From the NCBI GenBank assembly GCA_934162555.1, contig CAKPJE010000006.1, forward strand, positions 1-26,005: a DNA stretch of 26,005 nt. Direction: 5' to 3'. This stretch comes from an uncultured Bacilli bacterium. Lineage in GTDB: Bacteria > Bacillota_I > Bacilli_A > RF39 > UBA660. Under the pieces are notes generated by a model, which did no database searches, was not told where the DNA came from, and was given only the letters and a program-made list of their open reading frames with translations. Position numbers and translations under genes: made by a program. Below, piece after piece: positions 16,993 to 24,036 of this stretch; the stretch's first letter is position 1, and each line of letters opens with the position of its first letter.

Positions 16993-17410
16993 TGTTTTTC
17001 CTTCTTTCCATAAATGTTTCTAATATTATTGTTGCCGCAACACCGTCAACTTTGTTTTTTCTTTTTTTTCTTGACATATCAGATTCTATTAAATAGTTAT
17101 TTGCTTCAACAGAAGATAAGCGTTCATCTTGCATATATACTTCCATGTTCAAATATTTACTTAATTTATCTCTAAATTCAATTGTTTTATTAGCTCTTTC
17201 TCCTAAAGTATTATTCATGTTTCTTGGTAGTCCTAAAACAACTATATCTACTTCTTCTTTATTTATAATTTCTTTTATTTGTTCAAGTAAACTATCATAA
17301 TCTTCATTTTCAAATCTTATTGTTCCATAACTTGATGCAATTATGCCTAATTTATCGCTCATTGCTATACCAAGTGTCTTAGTACCTAGATCTAGTCCTA
17401 AATATCTCAT
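16982..17410 (-). CDS. ruvX: RuvX/YqgF Holliday-junction-resolvase-like nuclease
   Basis: A 142-residue RNase H-like protein. Acidic and fold motifs are GLDLGTKTLGIAMSD (5-19, D7), VVLGLPRNMNNTLGER (57-72), QDERLSS (94-100) and KVDGVAATIIL (120-130, D122), which give the usual YqgF active-site set. Family members act in pre-16S rRNA 5' end processing and have been proposed as junction resolvases. First gene of the six-gene operon; ATG 17408-17410 has GGAGG 7 bases upstream. Its promoter is preceded by the terminator of the pilin-like gene. In B. subtilis the yrrK homologue follows alaS and yrzL, which are missing here. Confidence 0.92.
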   Translation of the reverse strand: MRYLGLDLGTKTLGIAMSDKLGIIASSYGTIRFENEDYDSLLEQIKEIINKEEVDIVVLGLPRNMNNTLGERANKTIEFRDKLSKYLNMEVYMQDERLSSVEANNYLIESDMSRKKRKNKVDGVAATIILETFMERRKNSER

Positions 17411-17429
17411 CTATCAACCTCCATAAAAT

Positions 17430-17458
17430 ATAATACCATTATTTTTTTGGTTTTTCAA
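17430..17458 (-). promoter_or_regulatory. Promoter of the ruvX-ddl operon
   Basis: TTGAAA (17453-17458), 17 bases, TATTAT (17430-17435) on the minus strand, 7 bases before GGAGG at 17418-17422. The spacer is part of an inverted repeat with the upstream terminator. Confidence 0.7.
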
Positions 17459-17463
17459 TAAAG

Positions 17464-17495
17464 CAAGAAAAAATAATGGTTTTTTTCCATTATTT
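17464..17495 (-). terminator. Intrinsic terminator of the pilin-like gene
   Basis: AATAATGG (17487-17494, minus reading, overlapping the stop) with CCATTATT (17472-17479), loop of seven A, then TTTT and C on the minus strand. The second arm can instead pair over 12 bp with 17436-17447, inside the ruvX promoter. Confidence 0.7.
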
Positions 17496-17823
17496 AACAA
17501 CTGCCTTTATAATTTATTAATTGTTCTGCACAAGACCAAATATTATTGTTACTTGCATCTTGACCTCCAGTTGCTTTAGCAGCTAGAGTAACTGCAAGTT
17601 GGACTATTGCAATTACAAGAAATGTTGTTGCCCCTGCTATGCATCTTTTTAAAAAGATAGTGCGAGTTTTTGCCATTTCATCTGCACTTCCTTTGGTGCT
17701 AGCTTTGGCAAAGTCAAGCATTCCCATTATAACTAATACTACTGGTACAGCAATTTTAATTATATTGATAACTAAAGTTATTAAGTATCCTATTTCACAA
17801 TGTTCTGTTAAAGCTTCACACAT
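17494..17823 (-). CDS. TrbC/VirB2-like (Mbov_0395-type) small membrane protein
   Basis: A 109-residue protein with two long hydrophobic segments (about 13-38 and 60-86) joined by a short polar loop (ASTKGSADEMAKTRT). This is the hairpin topology of VirB2/TrbC pilins and the Mycoplasma Mbov_0395 pilin-like family. It carries five Cys, including C2 and C9 near the N-terminus and C97 and C109 near the C-terminus, which could form disulfides on the outer face. No signal peptide is apparent. In known systems such proteins polymerise into conjugative pili, but no type IV secretion gene lies nearby and the gene is transcribed alone. Family assignment rests on topology and general similarity; another small two-TM protein is possible. 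ATG 17821-17823 with GGAGA upstream. Confidence 0.7.
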   Translation of the reverse strand: MCEALTEHCEIGYLITLVINIIKIAVPVVLVIMGMLDFAKASTKGSADEMAKTRTIFLKRCIAGATTFLVIAIVQLAVTLAAKATGGQDASNNNIWSCAEQLINYKGSC

Positions 17824-17841
17824 ATTTTCATCTCCATATCG

Positions 17842-17870
17842 ATTGTATCATTTTTATTTTTTTTTGACAA
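17842..17870 (-). promoter_or_regulatory. Promoter of the pilin-like gene
   Basis: TTGTCA (17865-17870), 17 bases, TACAAT (17842-17847) on the minus strand, 6 bases before the GGAGA ribosome site at 17831-17835. Confidence 0.75.
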
Positions 17871-17873
17871 TAC

Positions 17874-17901
17874 CAAAATAAAAGATTAGTTTAAACTAAT
17901 C
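17874..17901 (-). terminator. Intrinsic terminator of the lemA-DUF2207 unit
   Basis: The palindrome GATTAGTTT/AAACTAATC (17884-17901) is followed on the minus strand by TTTTATTTT. It sits just after the TAG stop of the DUF2207 gene and immediately before the next promoter. Confidence 0.7.
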
Positions 17902-17915
17902 AATTATTAGACAGA

Positions 17916-19895
17916 CTAGAAACGTCCTCCGCCTCCGCCTCCACCAAATGAACCACCACCTGATGAAAAGCCACCACCAGAGCCTCCACCTGATGAATCT
18001 GATGAATGTGCGACTGCATATGCTCTATCAGCTGTTCTTTTAGCTTCACCAATTGCACTTGCTACAACATTTGAGGCATTTACCATATTACTTATTGTGT
18101 TAAATCTGCCAATGTCTGCTCCATTTATATCGCCCATTTCTTGGACTTTTATTTCCATATCTTTGGCCAATTTTTTAGCAATTCCAAAAACTGTTGCGTA
18201 TACTAAATATTTTTCCCATAATGTAATTTCTGGTAATTCTTTTTCATGCATACGTCCAAAGTCTTTCATAAAGTTTTTAAGTCCTAACCATTTATAGTAT
18301 TCTTCATTGCCTTCTTTTGTTCTTTTAGTTGCAGTAATATAATATACAAATGAAGTTATCCCTAGTAAGATTAAAAGACAAAATAATAATTTATTTACAT
18401 AAGTAAATTTATCATTAAATAGTACTAGTATTAATGGTGATATTGAAAATAAAATATAATTTGTTATTTTTTTCTTTTCATAAAAATTCTTATTCTTGCC
18501 TTCTTTTAAACATGTATTTTGCCAGCTTGAATAATTACTAGCAAACATATCATAATTCCTACTAGCTCTTTTTTTCAAGCCTTTTAGTGTTATTTCTGTA
18601 CTATTTTCGAAAACACATCGTACTAATTTTTCTTCACTTTCAGTTAATCCTTCTTTGGTAACTAGTTTTAATTTATAATCATTTTTACTTAATTTTTCAT
18701 ATTCTATTTTTTTCTTATATATTAGACTTAATATTGATGCAGAAAATGATGCTGTAGTTATGTTTCTTTTCAATAAATATTCAACTATTTCAGGACCATT
18801 TTCACTTGGGAAATCTCTATAATATTTGTTATCAAATGTTGCTTTATATTCTTTATCATGAGCATTATAAAATCTATACATAAGATAAATAGTTACTATG
18901 ATATAAACTATACAAAATACATCAATAATTTTACCAATTGTTTTTTCTATTTTTATTTCCCGTTCTTCTTCATATGAAAGAGTACTATTTATTCTATGCA
19001 TATAGATGTCATATTCTTCATAGCCATTTAGTTGTTCTACTAAACTTATAGCATAGTCTTTATTAGCTTGGGTTCTGTCTTGTTCAAACTTGGTAATTGC
19101 TTCTTCGATTTGTTTTTTTAACTCTTCTAATTTTTTTCTTTCTTCTTCTCTTATTCTATTTGCTTCATCGGCTTTTTTTGTTTCTTCTTCTATTATATTT
19201 TCTAAAACATTATTGTCATCTAATTTTAATGATTCACTTAATACATCTCTATCAAATATAACTCTGATATCAAGTCCTTCATAGGCATTTAGATAGTCTA
19301 GTGTTAATAGAACTTCGTTTTTTGATTTTATACTTGTTTCTCCTGTTAATGGTCCATGTCCCCAAACTCTAATATTGTTTTTATTGTTTGGTATAATAAA
19401 CTTAACATTTACATTTGTTACGGGTTCTTTTAAGCTTGTAAAGATGTTATAACCAACTTCTCCTACATCTTTATGTTTAATTGCCATGTTTTTTACTAAA
19501 TATTCAAGATAAAATAGTCTATTACGAGTAGATGGATTGTATATACGAACACTTATTCCTTTAGAAATGTTTGTTACTGTATAGTAGCCATAATCTCCTT
19601 TTGAAGCACTGCCTACTTCTTTAAAATTATAGCCTTCTTGTTCTAATAGTTCAAAGCCACTTTTTATATTTTGGATTCCTTTGACACTTATGATTTCAAT
19701 TTTTGTTCCGGAATAGGTATTACCTCCGTAATATATTTCTCTATCAAAACCATTATATTCTCCATCTAAACCAAAAACTTCTTTAACTTTGATATCACCA
19801 TTATTTAAAACTGTTGCTTCCATATAATAGTTTTCTACTGTTGCATTTACATAAAATGGCATTATTAATAATAAGAATAAAATTATTTTTTTCAT
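17916..19895 (-). CDS. DUF2207 family membrane protein with glycine-rich tail
   Basis: A 659-residue protein of the DUF2207 family, commonly encoded next to lemA; function unknown. Signal peptide about 1-18 (MKKIILFLLLIMPFYVNA), an extracellular beta-rich domain to about 215, and a coiled coil of Lys/Glu-rich sequence at about 232-272. A TM at about 320-342 is followed by a cytoplasmic domain, two TMs at about 479-520, and the family-typical LPEITLWEKYLVYATVFGIA (554-573). A glycine/serine tail (about 632-659) ends in GGGGGGGRF. ATG 19893-19895 has AAAGGAG directly after the T-tract of the upstream terminator, so its expression depends on read-through from lemA. Confidence 0.9.
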   Translation of the reverse strand: MKKIILFLLLIMPFYVNATVENYYMEATVLNNGDIKVKEVFGLDGEYNGFDREIYYGGNTYSGTKIEIISVKGIQNIKSGFELLEQEGYNFKEVGSASKGDYGYYTVTNISKGISVRIYNPSTRNRLFYLEYLVKNMAIKHKDVGEVGYNIFTSLKEPVTNVNVKFIIPNNKNNIRVWGHGPLTGETSIKSKNEVLLTLDYLNAYEGLDIRVIFDRDVLSESLKLDDNNVLENIIEEETKKADEANRIREEERKKLEELKKQIEEAITKFEQDRTQANKDYAISLVEQLNGYEEYDIYMHRINSTLSYEEEREIKIEKTIGKIIDVFCIVYIIVTIYLMYRFYNAHDKEYKATFDNKYYRDFPSENGPEIVEYLLKRNITTASFSASILSLIYKKKIEYEKLSKNDYKLKLVTKEGLTESEEKLVRCVFENSTEITLKGLKKRASRNYDMFASNYSSWQNTCLKEGKNKNFYEKKKITNYILFSISPLILVLFNDKFTYVNKLLFCLLILLGITSFVYYITATKRTKEGNEEYYKWLGLKNFMKDFGRMHEKELPEITLWEKYLVYATVFGIAKKLAKDMEIKVQEMGDINGADIGRFNTISNMVNASNVVASAIGEAKRTADRAYAVAHSSDSSGGGSGGGFSSGGGSFGGGGGGGRF

Positions 19896-19906
19896 AAATC
19901 TCCTTT

Positions 19907-19938
19907 AAAAAGCCAAAAGTTAAAATTGAACTTTTGGC
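19907..19938 (-). terminator. Internal terminator/attenuator between lemA and DUF2207
   Basis: GCCAAAAGTT (19929-19938, minus reading, within the last lemA codons) pairs perfectly with AACTTTTGGC (19912-19921), 7-base loop, then TTTTT (19907-19911). The DUF2207 ribosome site AAAGGAG begins at the very next base. Confidence 0.8.
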
Positions 19939-20471
19939 GTTTCTTTATCTGCTTCTGATACTTTAAAAAATTCTTCTGGCTTGAAACCGAATAATGAAGC
20001 AACTATACTAGATGGGAACATTTCAAGTTTATTTTTGTAAGTTAATACTGAATCATTGTAAAATTGACGAGCACTTGCAATTTTATCTTCAGTATCTTTT
20101 AAATTACTTTGTAATTCCATAAAGTTAGTATTTGCCTTTAATTCAGGGTAAGATTCACTTAGTGCGAATAAATGTGTTAATGCTTGTGTTAGTTCGCCAT
20201 TAGCTTCTGCTGAATCGTGTACGTTTGTAGCACTTATAGCTTTATTACGAGCATTAATTACAGCTTCTAAAGTTCCACTTTCATGTTTAGCATAACCTTT
20301 TACTGTTTCTACTAAATTAGGGATTAAATCCGCTCTTCTTTTTAGTAAAACATCTATTTGAGCCCATTGATCTTTAACTCTATTTCTTAAAGCAACTAAT
20401 CCATTGTATGTTGACATAACCCATAAAAGTATTACGACAACTACAATTATCAATATAATCCACCATTGCAT
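19920..20471 (-). CDS. lemA: LemA family protein
   Basis: A 183-residue protein with an N-terminal membrane anchor (about 3-20) and a long helical bundle. The family signature is clear: YNGLVALRNRVKDQWAQID (22-40), LLKRRADLIPNLVETVKGYA (42-61), HESGTLEAVINARNKA (63-78), and the closing motif ASLFGFKPEEFFK. LemA proteins are membrane-anchored with an outside or partly buried helical domain; their biochemical role is not established. ATG 20469-20471 has GGAGG upstream. It is the promoter-proximal partner of the DUF2207 gene, an association widespread in bacteria, and its last codons form one arm of the terminator between the two. Confidence 0.95.
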   Translation of the reverse strand: MQWWIILIIVVVVILLWVMSTYNGLVALRNRVKDQWAQIDVLLKRRADLIPNLVETVKGYAKHESGTLEAVINARNKAISATNVHDSAEANGELTQALTHLFALSESYPELKANTNFMELQSNLKDTEDKIASARQFYNDSVLTYKNKLEMFPSSIVASLFGFKPEEFFKVSEADKETPKVQF

Positions 20472-20496
20472 ACTCTATATCCTCCATTCAATTATT

Positions 20497-20525
20497 ATTC
20501 TATCATACATTCATAATAAAATCAA
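20497..20525 (-). promoter_or_regulatory. lemA promoter with extended -10
   Basis: TTGATT (20520-20525), 17 bases, TGA-TAGAAT with TAGAAT at 20497-20502 on the minus strand. The ribosome site GGAGG is 11 bases further on. It is back to back with the sspI promoter. Confidence 0.65.
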
Positions 20526-20526
20526 T

Positions 20527-20555
20527 GAATAATTAATGAAAAATATACCAAAATA
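20527..20555 (+). promoter_or_regulatory. Sigma-G-like forespore promoter of sspI
   Basis: GAATA (20527-20531) matches the sigma-F/G -35 pattern. After 17 bases, CAAAATA (20549-20555) fits the -10 pattern CATxHTA at six of seven positions. It lies directly before the GGAGG of sspI. Forespore promoters are expected for ssp genes; the match is by eye. Confidence 0.5.
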
Positions 20556-20569
20556 TTGATGGAGGTTTT

Positions 20570-20773
20570 ATGAATATTGATATTAGAAAAAGTATTATTA
20601 ATAATTTTAAGGGTAATAGTCTAGATGAAATAATGGTTTCTATTAATGAATCTATTAAAAAGGGTGATGAGATTACTTTACCTGGTTTGGGAGTTTTTTT
20701 TGAGCTTTTATGGAGTAATGCTGATTTAGATATGCAAAAAACTATTATTGAGATAATTAAAAAATCTCTTTAA
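20570..20773 (+). CDS. sspI: Small acid-soluble spore protein SspI
   Basis: A 67-residue protein matching the SspI family along its length: MNIDIRKSIINNFKGNS at the start (compare MNLNLRNAVIANVTGN in B. subtilis), then IKKGDEITLPGLGVFFELLW in the middle and a C-terminal helix. SspI is a minor forespore protein made late in sporulation; its molecular role is unclear, but it is a marker of endospore formation. ATG 20570-20572 has GGAGG 4 bases upstream. It is divergent from lemA and convergent with dnaE, with 8 bases between the two stop codons. It was identified from remembered family sequence, not a search. Confidence 0.85.
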   Translation: MNIDIRKSIINNFKGNSLDEIMVSINESIKKGDEITLPGLGVFFELLWSNADLDMQKTIIEIIKKSL

Positions 20774-20783
20774 TAGTTTTTTT
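20756..20783 (+). terminator. Weak terminator-like hairpin at the sspI/dnaE junction
   Basis: ATTAAA (20756-20761) with TTTAAT (20769-20774), 7-base loop, then seven T (20777-20783). The stem is all A-T and only 6 bp, so efficiency is doubtful. Confidence 0.4.
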
Positions 20784-23532
20784 AGTCTAATTTTTCAATT
20801 TGTTTTACAACTATTTGATACTCATTGTATCTTCTTTCTACATGGCCCAACACATGTATAATGTCATTTACATTTATGTTATTTATTCTTTCATATACTT
20901 CTTTAAATAATACTAAACTTACTTTATTTAGATTGTCTGTACCATCAATAAATGCCATATAATCATTGTTTTTGGTTTTGGTTGTTTTTATTTTGGTTAC
21001 CATTGTAACTATGTCAACATCTTTATCAAAGTATTTGTCAATATCACTTATGTTTATTGCATTTTTATATTTTATTGAATATTCATTTATTAAATCTTGT
21101 CCGATTGTTAATCCTAAGTATTCTTTTTCAAGCATCATTAGTTCTTTTTTACTGAATTCTTCATATTTTGTCAGTTCGAAGAATGAATCATCTACTAGAT
21201 CGCCTAATTCAGAAAAATTACATATTAGTTCTATATTTGATAAAAGGGTTCTTCTATTGTATTCAAATGAATCGAATGCTCCACTTGATATTAATGATTC
21301 CAAAATTGTTTTATTGGTTTTTACTCTTTTGACAAAGTCAAATATGTTTTGAAATTTTTTCTTATTTCTTTCTTCTACTAAATTTGTTACAAAACCAGTT
21401 CCTATTCCTTTAATGCTTGTTAATGGCAAATATACTTTATTATCTTTTACCTCATATAGATTTGTACTTATATTTATGTTTGGTTTATTTATATTTACAC
21501 CACTTAATCTTGCTTCATATATGTAGTTATTTATTTTTTCATCGGCATTAAAATAAGTTAATAAACTTACATAAAAACATTCTTTATAGTGAGCTTTAAT
21601 ATATGCCATTTGGTATGCTAGATAAGCGTATGCGACTGAGTGGGATTTATTGAATCCATATTGGGCGAATTTTTTTATGTCTTCGAATACTTTTTTACTT
21701 GTTTCTAGACTGTAACCATTTTTTAAACCACCTTCAATAAATTTTGCATAATTTTTTTCCATTACACTTTCTTTTTTTTTGCTCATTGCTCTTCTTAAGA
21801 TATCTGCTTCACCTAATGTATATCCAGCCATCTTACTTGCAATTAACATTATTTGTTCTTGATATATCATTACTCCATATGTTGGACTTAGGATATTTTT
21901 TAGTCTTTCATCATAATAATTTGGTTTTAGTTTTCCTTTTTTATAATTAATGTACAAATCTATGTTAGTTGCTGGTCCTGGTCTAAATAGAGCATTCGCG
22001 ACTACTATATCATCGAACGAATTAACATCTAGTCTTTTTAGAAAATTTATCATACCACTTGATTCAAATTGAAATATACCTAATGTGTTCCCGTTTTTAA
22101 AAATATCAAGTGTTTTTTGATCATTTAGTGGGATTTTTTCAATATCAAATGTATTATCTATTTCTTTTACTTTTTTGATTGAATCTCTTAGGATACTTAA
22201 GTTTTTTAGACCTAGAAAATCCATTTTTAAAAGTCCAATTTGTTCTAGATATTCGGGTGTATATCCTGCTATGTAACTTTCACCATTTAATACCATTGGA
22301 ACTGATTGTGCTAGGTCATTATTGCTCATTACTATTCCCGCTGCATGCATTGTTATGTTTCTTTTTAGTCCTTCTAGGAGTAGTCCTAGTTTGTATAGTT
22401 TTTTTAGTTCATATGTTGTTAAATATTTTTTTATACTTTCGTAGTTATCTTTTAAAGAAAGGTTTGGGTTAATATTTTTGCTTAAATCATTAATGTCTAT
22501 GTTCATAACACGGGTCAAATCTCTTATTACAGCTCTTGATTTTAGGGTACCGAATGCTATTATGTTCGCGACTTTATTGTTTCCATACTTGTTTTTACAG
22601 TAATTTATTACTTCTTCTCTTCTATCGAATTCAAAGTCTATGTCTATATCAGGCATTGTTACTCTTTCAATGTTTAAAAATCTTTCAAATAGAAGATTAT
22701 ATTTTATAGGGTCTATTTCTGTTATGTCTAAGACATATGATATTAATGATCCGGCTGCGCTTCCTCTTCCTGGACCTACTAATATTTTTTGGTCTTTAGC
22801 ATATTTTACATAATCGTGCACTATTAAAAAGTAATCACAGAATCCCATTTTATTTATTATTTCTAATTCATACTTTAATCTGTCTAAATATATTTTTGGT
22901 ACTGTTTCCCCGAATTTTATTTTGGTTCCTTCAACTATTTTTTGTTTTAATAGTTTATAGCTGTCTTCATTACTATATTTTAGCATTTCTTCTTTATGGT
23001 CCAAATTTAAATTTATTTCATTTATTATTTGTTCTACTATTTTATCTTGGATTATTTCAAATGTTACATTTTCAATATTTGAAATGTTTTCTATTTTTTC
23101 ATTTTTATCTATTGCTTCTAAATATTTTAGTGCTGGTTCATTTTCTTTGTCTAAACTTCTTATTTCTTTAAAATATAATTTATTAATGTCATAAAATTCA
23201 AAATTATATATTGGTTTATCGTTTATTAAAATTATATCTTCATATTCTTTTAGGCCATATCTTGATATTAATAATAGATTTTTGAAACCGTTATAGTTTT
23301 TTGCAAATAGATATATTTTTTTATTTTCATAAATGTACTCTAATCCAATGATACATTTAATATTATTTTGTTTGCAGGCATTATAAAATTCTAGTGATCC
23401 ACATAGGTTATTATCGCATAAACTTAAAACATTTAGGTTATTTTTTTTGGCATATTCTATTAAGTCATTTATTTTGATTAAACTTTTTAGTAAGCTATAA
23501 TCGCTTTTTATATTTAGTGAACCGTATTTCAT
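20782..23532 (-). CDS. dnaE: DNA polymerase III alpha subunit, DnaE-type (short, PHP degenerate)
   Basis: I set the start at ATG 23530-23532 (916 residues) because AAAGGAGG ends 6 bases before it. The C-family polymerase core is intact: PGRGSAAGS (254-262), MPDIDIDF with catalytic D295 and D297, HAAGIV, LLKMDFLGLKNLS with the third Asp, FRPGP, QEQIM, EADILRRAMSKKK and FNKSHSVAYAYLAYQMAYIK. A helix-hairpin-helix (SIKGIGTGFV) and a C-terminal OB-fold follow. The PHP domain is short and has lost its metal ligands: SLNIKSDYSLL replaces the usual HLHxHSxYSLL and LCDNN replaces TDH. DnaE in related bacteria is about 1,050-1,160 residues. In Firmicutes DnaE works beside PolC, extending primers on the lagging strand. 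No exonuclease is present. Confidence 0.93.
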   Translation of the reverse strand: MKYGSLNIKSDYSLLKSLIKINDLIEYAKKNNLNVLSLCDNNLCGSLEFYNACKQNNIKCIIGLEYIYENKKIYLFAKNYNGFKNLLLISRYGLKEYEDIILINDKPIYNFEFYDINKLYFKEIRSLDKENEPALKYLEAIDKNEKIENISNIENVTFEIIQDKIVEQIINEINLNLDHKEEMLKYSNEDSYKLLKQKIVEGTKIKFGETVPKIYLDRLKYELEIINKMGFCDYFLIVHDYVKYAKDQKILVGPGRGSAAGSLISYVLDITEIDPIKYNLLFERFLNIERVTMPDIDIDFEFDRREEVINYCKNKYGNNKVANIIAFGTLKSRAVIRDLTRVMNIDINDLSKNINPNLSLKDNYESIKKYLTTYELKKLYKLGLLLEGLKRNITMHAAGIVMSNNDLAQSVPMVLNGESYIAGYTPEYLEQIGLLKMDFLGLKNLSILRDSIKKVKEIDNTFDIEKIPLNDQKTLDIFKNGNTLGIFQFESSGMINFLKRLDVNSFDDIVVANALFRPGPATNIDLYINYKKGKLKPNYYDERLKNILSPTYGVMIYQEQIMLIASKMAGYTLGEADILRRAMSKKKESVMEKNYAKFIEGGLKNGYSLETSKKVFEDIKKFAQYGFNKSHSVAYAYLAYQMAYIKAHYKECFYVSLLTYFNADEKINNYIYEARLSGVNINKPNINISTNLYEVKDNKVYLPLTSIKGIGTGFVTNLVEERNKKKFQNIFDFVKRVKTNKTILESLISSGAFDSFEYNRRTLLSNIELICNFSELGDLVDDSFFELTKYEEFSKKELMMLEKEYLGLTIGQDLINEYSIKYKNAINISDIDKYFDKDVDIVTMVTKIKTTKTKNNDYMAFIDGTDNLNKVSLVLFKEVYERINNINVNDIIHVLGHVERRYNEYQIVVKQIEKLD

Positions 23533-23549
23533 ATTGTGCCTCCTTTTTA

Positions 23550-23555
23550 ATTTTA
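23550..23555 (-). promoter_or_regulatory. Candidate extended -10 promoter of dnaE
   Basis: TGA-TAAAAT on the minus strand (TAAAAT at 23550-23555), 5 bases before AGGAGG (23539-23544). No good -35 is visible; the region where it should be is covered by a palindrome at 23567-23587. Confidence 0.45.
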
Positions 23556-23566
23556 TCATATTTTTT

Positions 23567-23587
23567 AATATTTTGGCCTAAAATATT
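23567..23587. repeat. Palindrome between divergent dnaE and rpmB promoters
   Basis: AATATTTT (23567-23574) and AAAATATT (23580-23587) are perfect inverted arms around GGCCT. It touches the rpmB -35 and covers the dnaE -35 position, so it is placed like an operator. Confidence 0.45.
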
Positions 23588-23615
23588 TGACTTATTCTTA
23601 AATATATGTTAAAGT
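23587..23615 (+). promoter_or_regulatory. rpmB promoter with extended -10
   Basis: TTGACT (23587-23592), 17 bases, TGT-TAAAGT with TAAAGT at 23610-23615. The leader to the ATG is about 38 bases and holds AAGGAG at 23644-23649. Confidence 0.65.
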
Positions 23616-23659
23616 TATTAGAGCAAACGCAAAAAAGAGATTGAAGGAGAAGTGAGAAT

Positions 23660-23830
23660 ATGGCAAAGAAATTAACTGCAAAAGCACCTCTATTTGGTAA
23701 TAATAGATCACATTCTTGTAGAGCTACTAAACATAAACAAAACGTAAATTTACAAAAAGTAACATTAGATGATGGTACAGCTGTAAGAATGAGTGCTCGT
23801 GAATTAAGAACTTTAAAAAAATATAGTTAG
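23660..23830 (+). CDS. rpmB: 50S ribosomal protein L28
   Basis: A 56-residue basic protein with the L28 pattern: MAKKLTAKAPLFGNNRSHS at the N-terminus, KQNVNLQKVTLDDGTAVRMS in the middle and ARELRTLKKYS at the end. L28 binds near the E site of the large subunit. The first-Cys (MAKKC) form is absent, so this is the zinc-free version. AAGGAG sits 10 bases before ATG 23660-23662. Own promoter and a strong terminator make it a single-gene unit, the usual arrangement in Firmicutes. Confidence 0.95.
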   Translation: MAKKLTAKAPLFGNNRSHSCRATKHKQNVNLQKVTLDDGTAVRMSARELRTLKKYS

Positions 23831-23854
23831 TTTTATCTAACTGTATTTTTTTTT
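23821..23854 (+). terminator. Intrinsic terminator of rpmB
   Basis: ATATAGTTAG (23821-23830, including the stop) pairs with CTAACTGTAT (23837-23846) through 10 bp with one G-T, 6-base loop, then nine T (23846-23854). Confidence 0.8.
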
Positions 23855-23923
23855 AATATATTTTAACTCATGGTTTTATATTATTATATTTTTTATTATT
23901 AGTATAAAATATACACTTGTATT

Positions 23924-24002
23924 TATGTTTTAGCCACTTTTAGATGCTCCTTTCAAAAAATTTATTATTTTTTATGTATTACTCATTGTGGCTTAAAACA
24001 TA
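23924..24002. repeat. 14-bp inverted repeat around a 50-base interior
   Basis: TATGTTTTAGCCAC (23924-23937) and GTGGCTTAAAACATA (23988-24002) pair over 14 bp with one bulged T. The interior (23938-23987) has no ORF. It could be a small structured RNA, a MITE-like remnant or a recombination site. Confidence 0.55.
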
Positions 24003-24036
24003 TATCAAAATGATTAAAATTAAATTTCAATTCCTT

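Noticed and set aside
17925..18000. GC-rich stretch as a possible DGR template repeat
   Set aside because: It encodes the glycine/serine tail of the DUF2207 protein and shows no similarity in order to the lectin-gene variable region.
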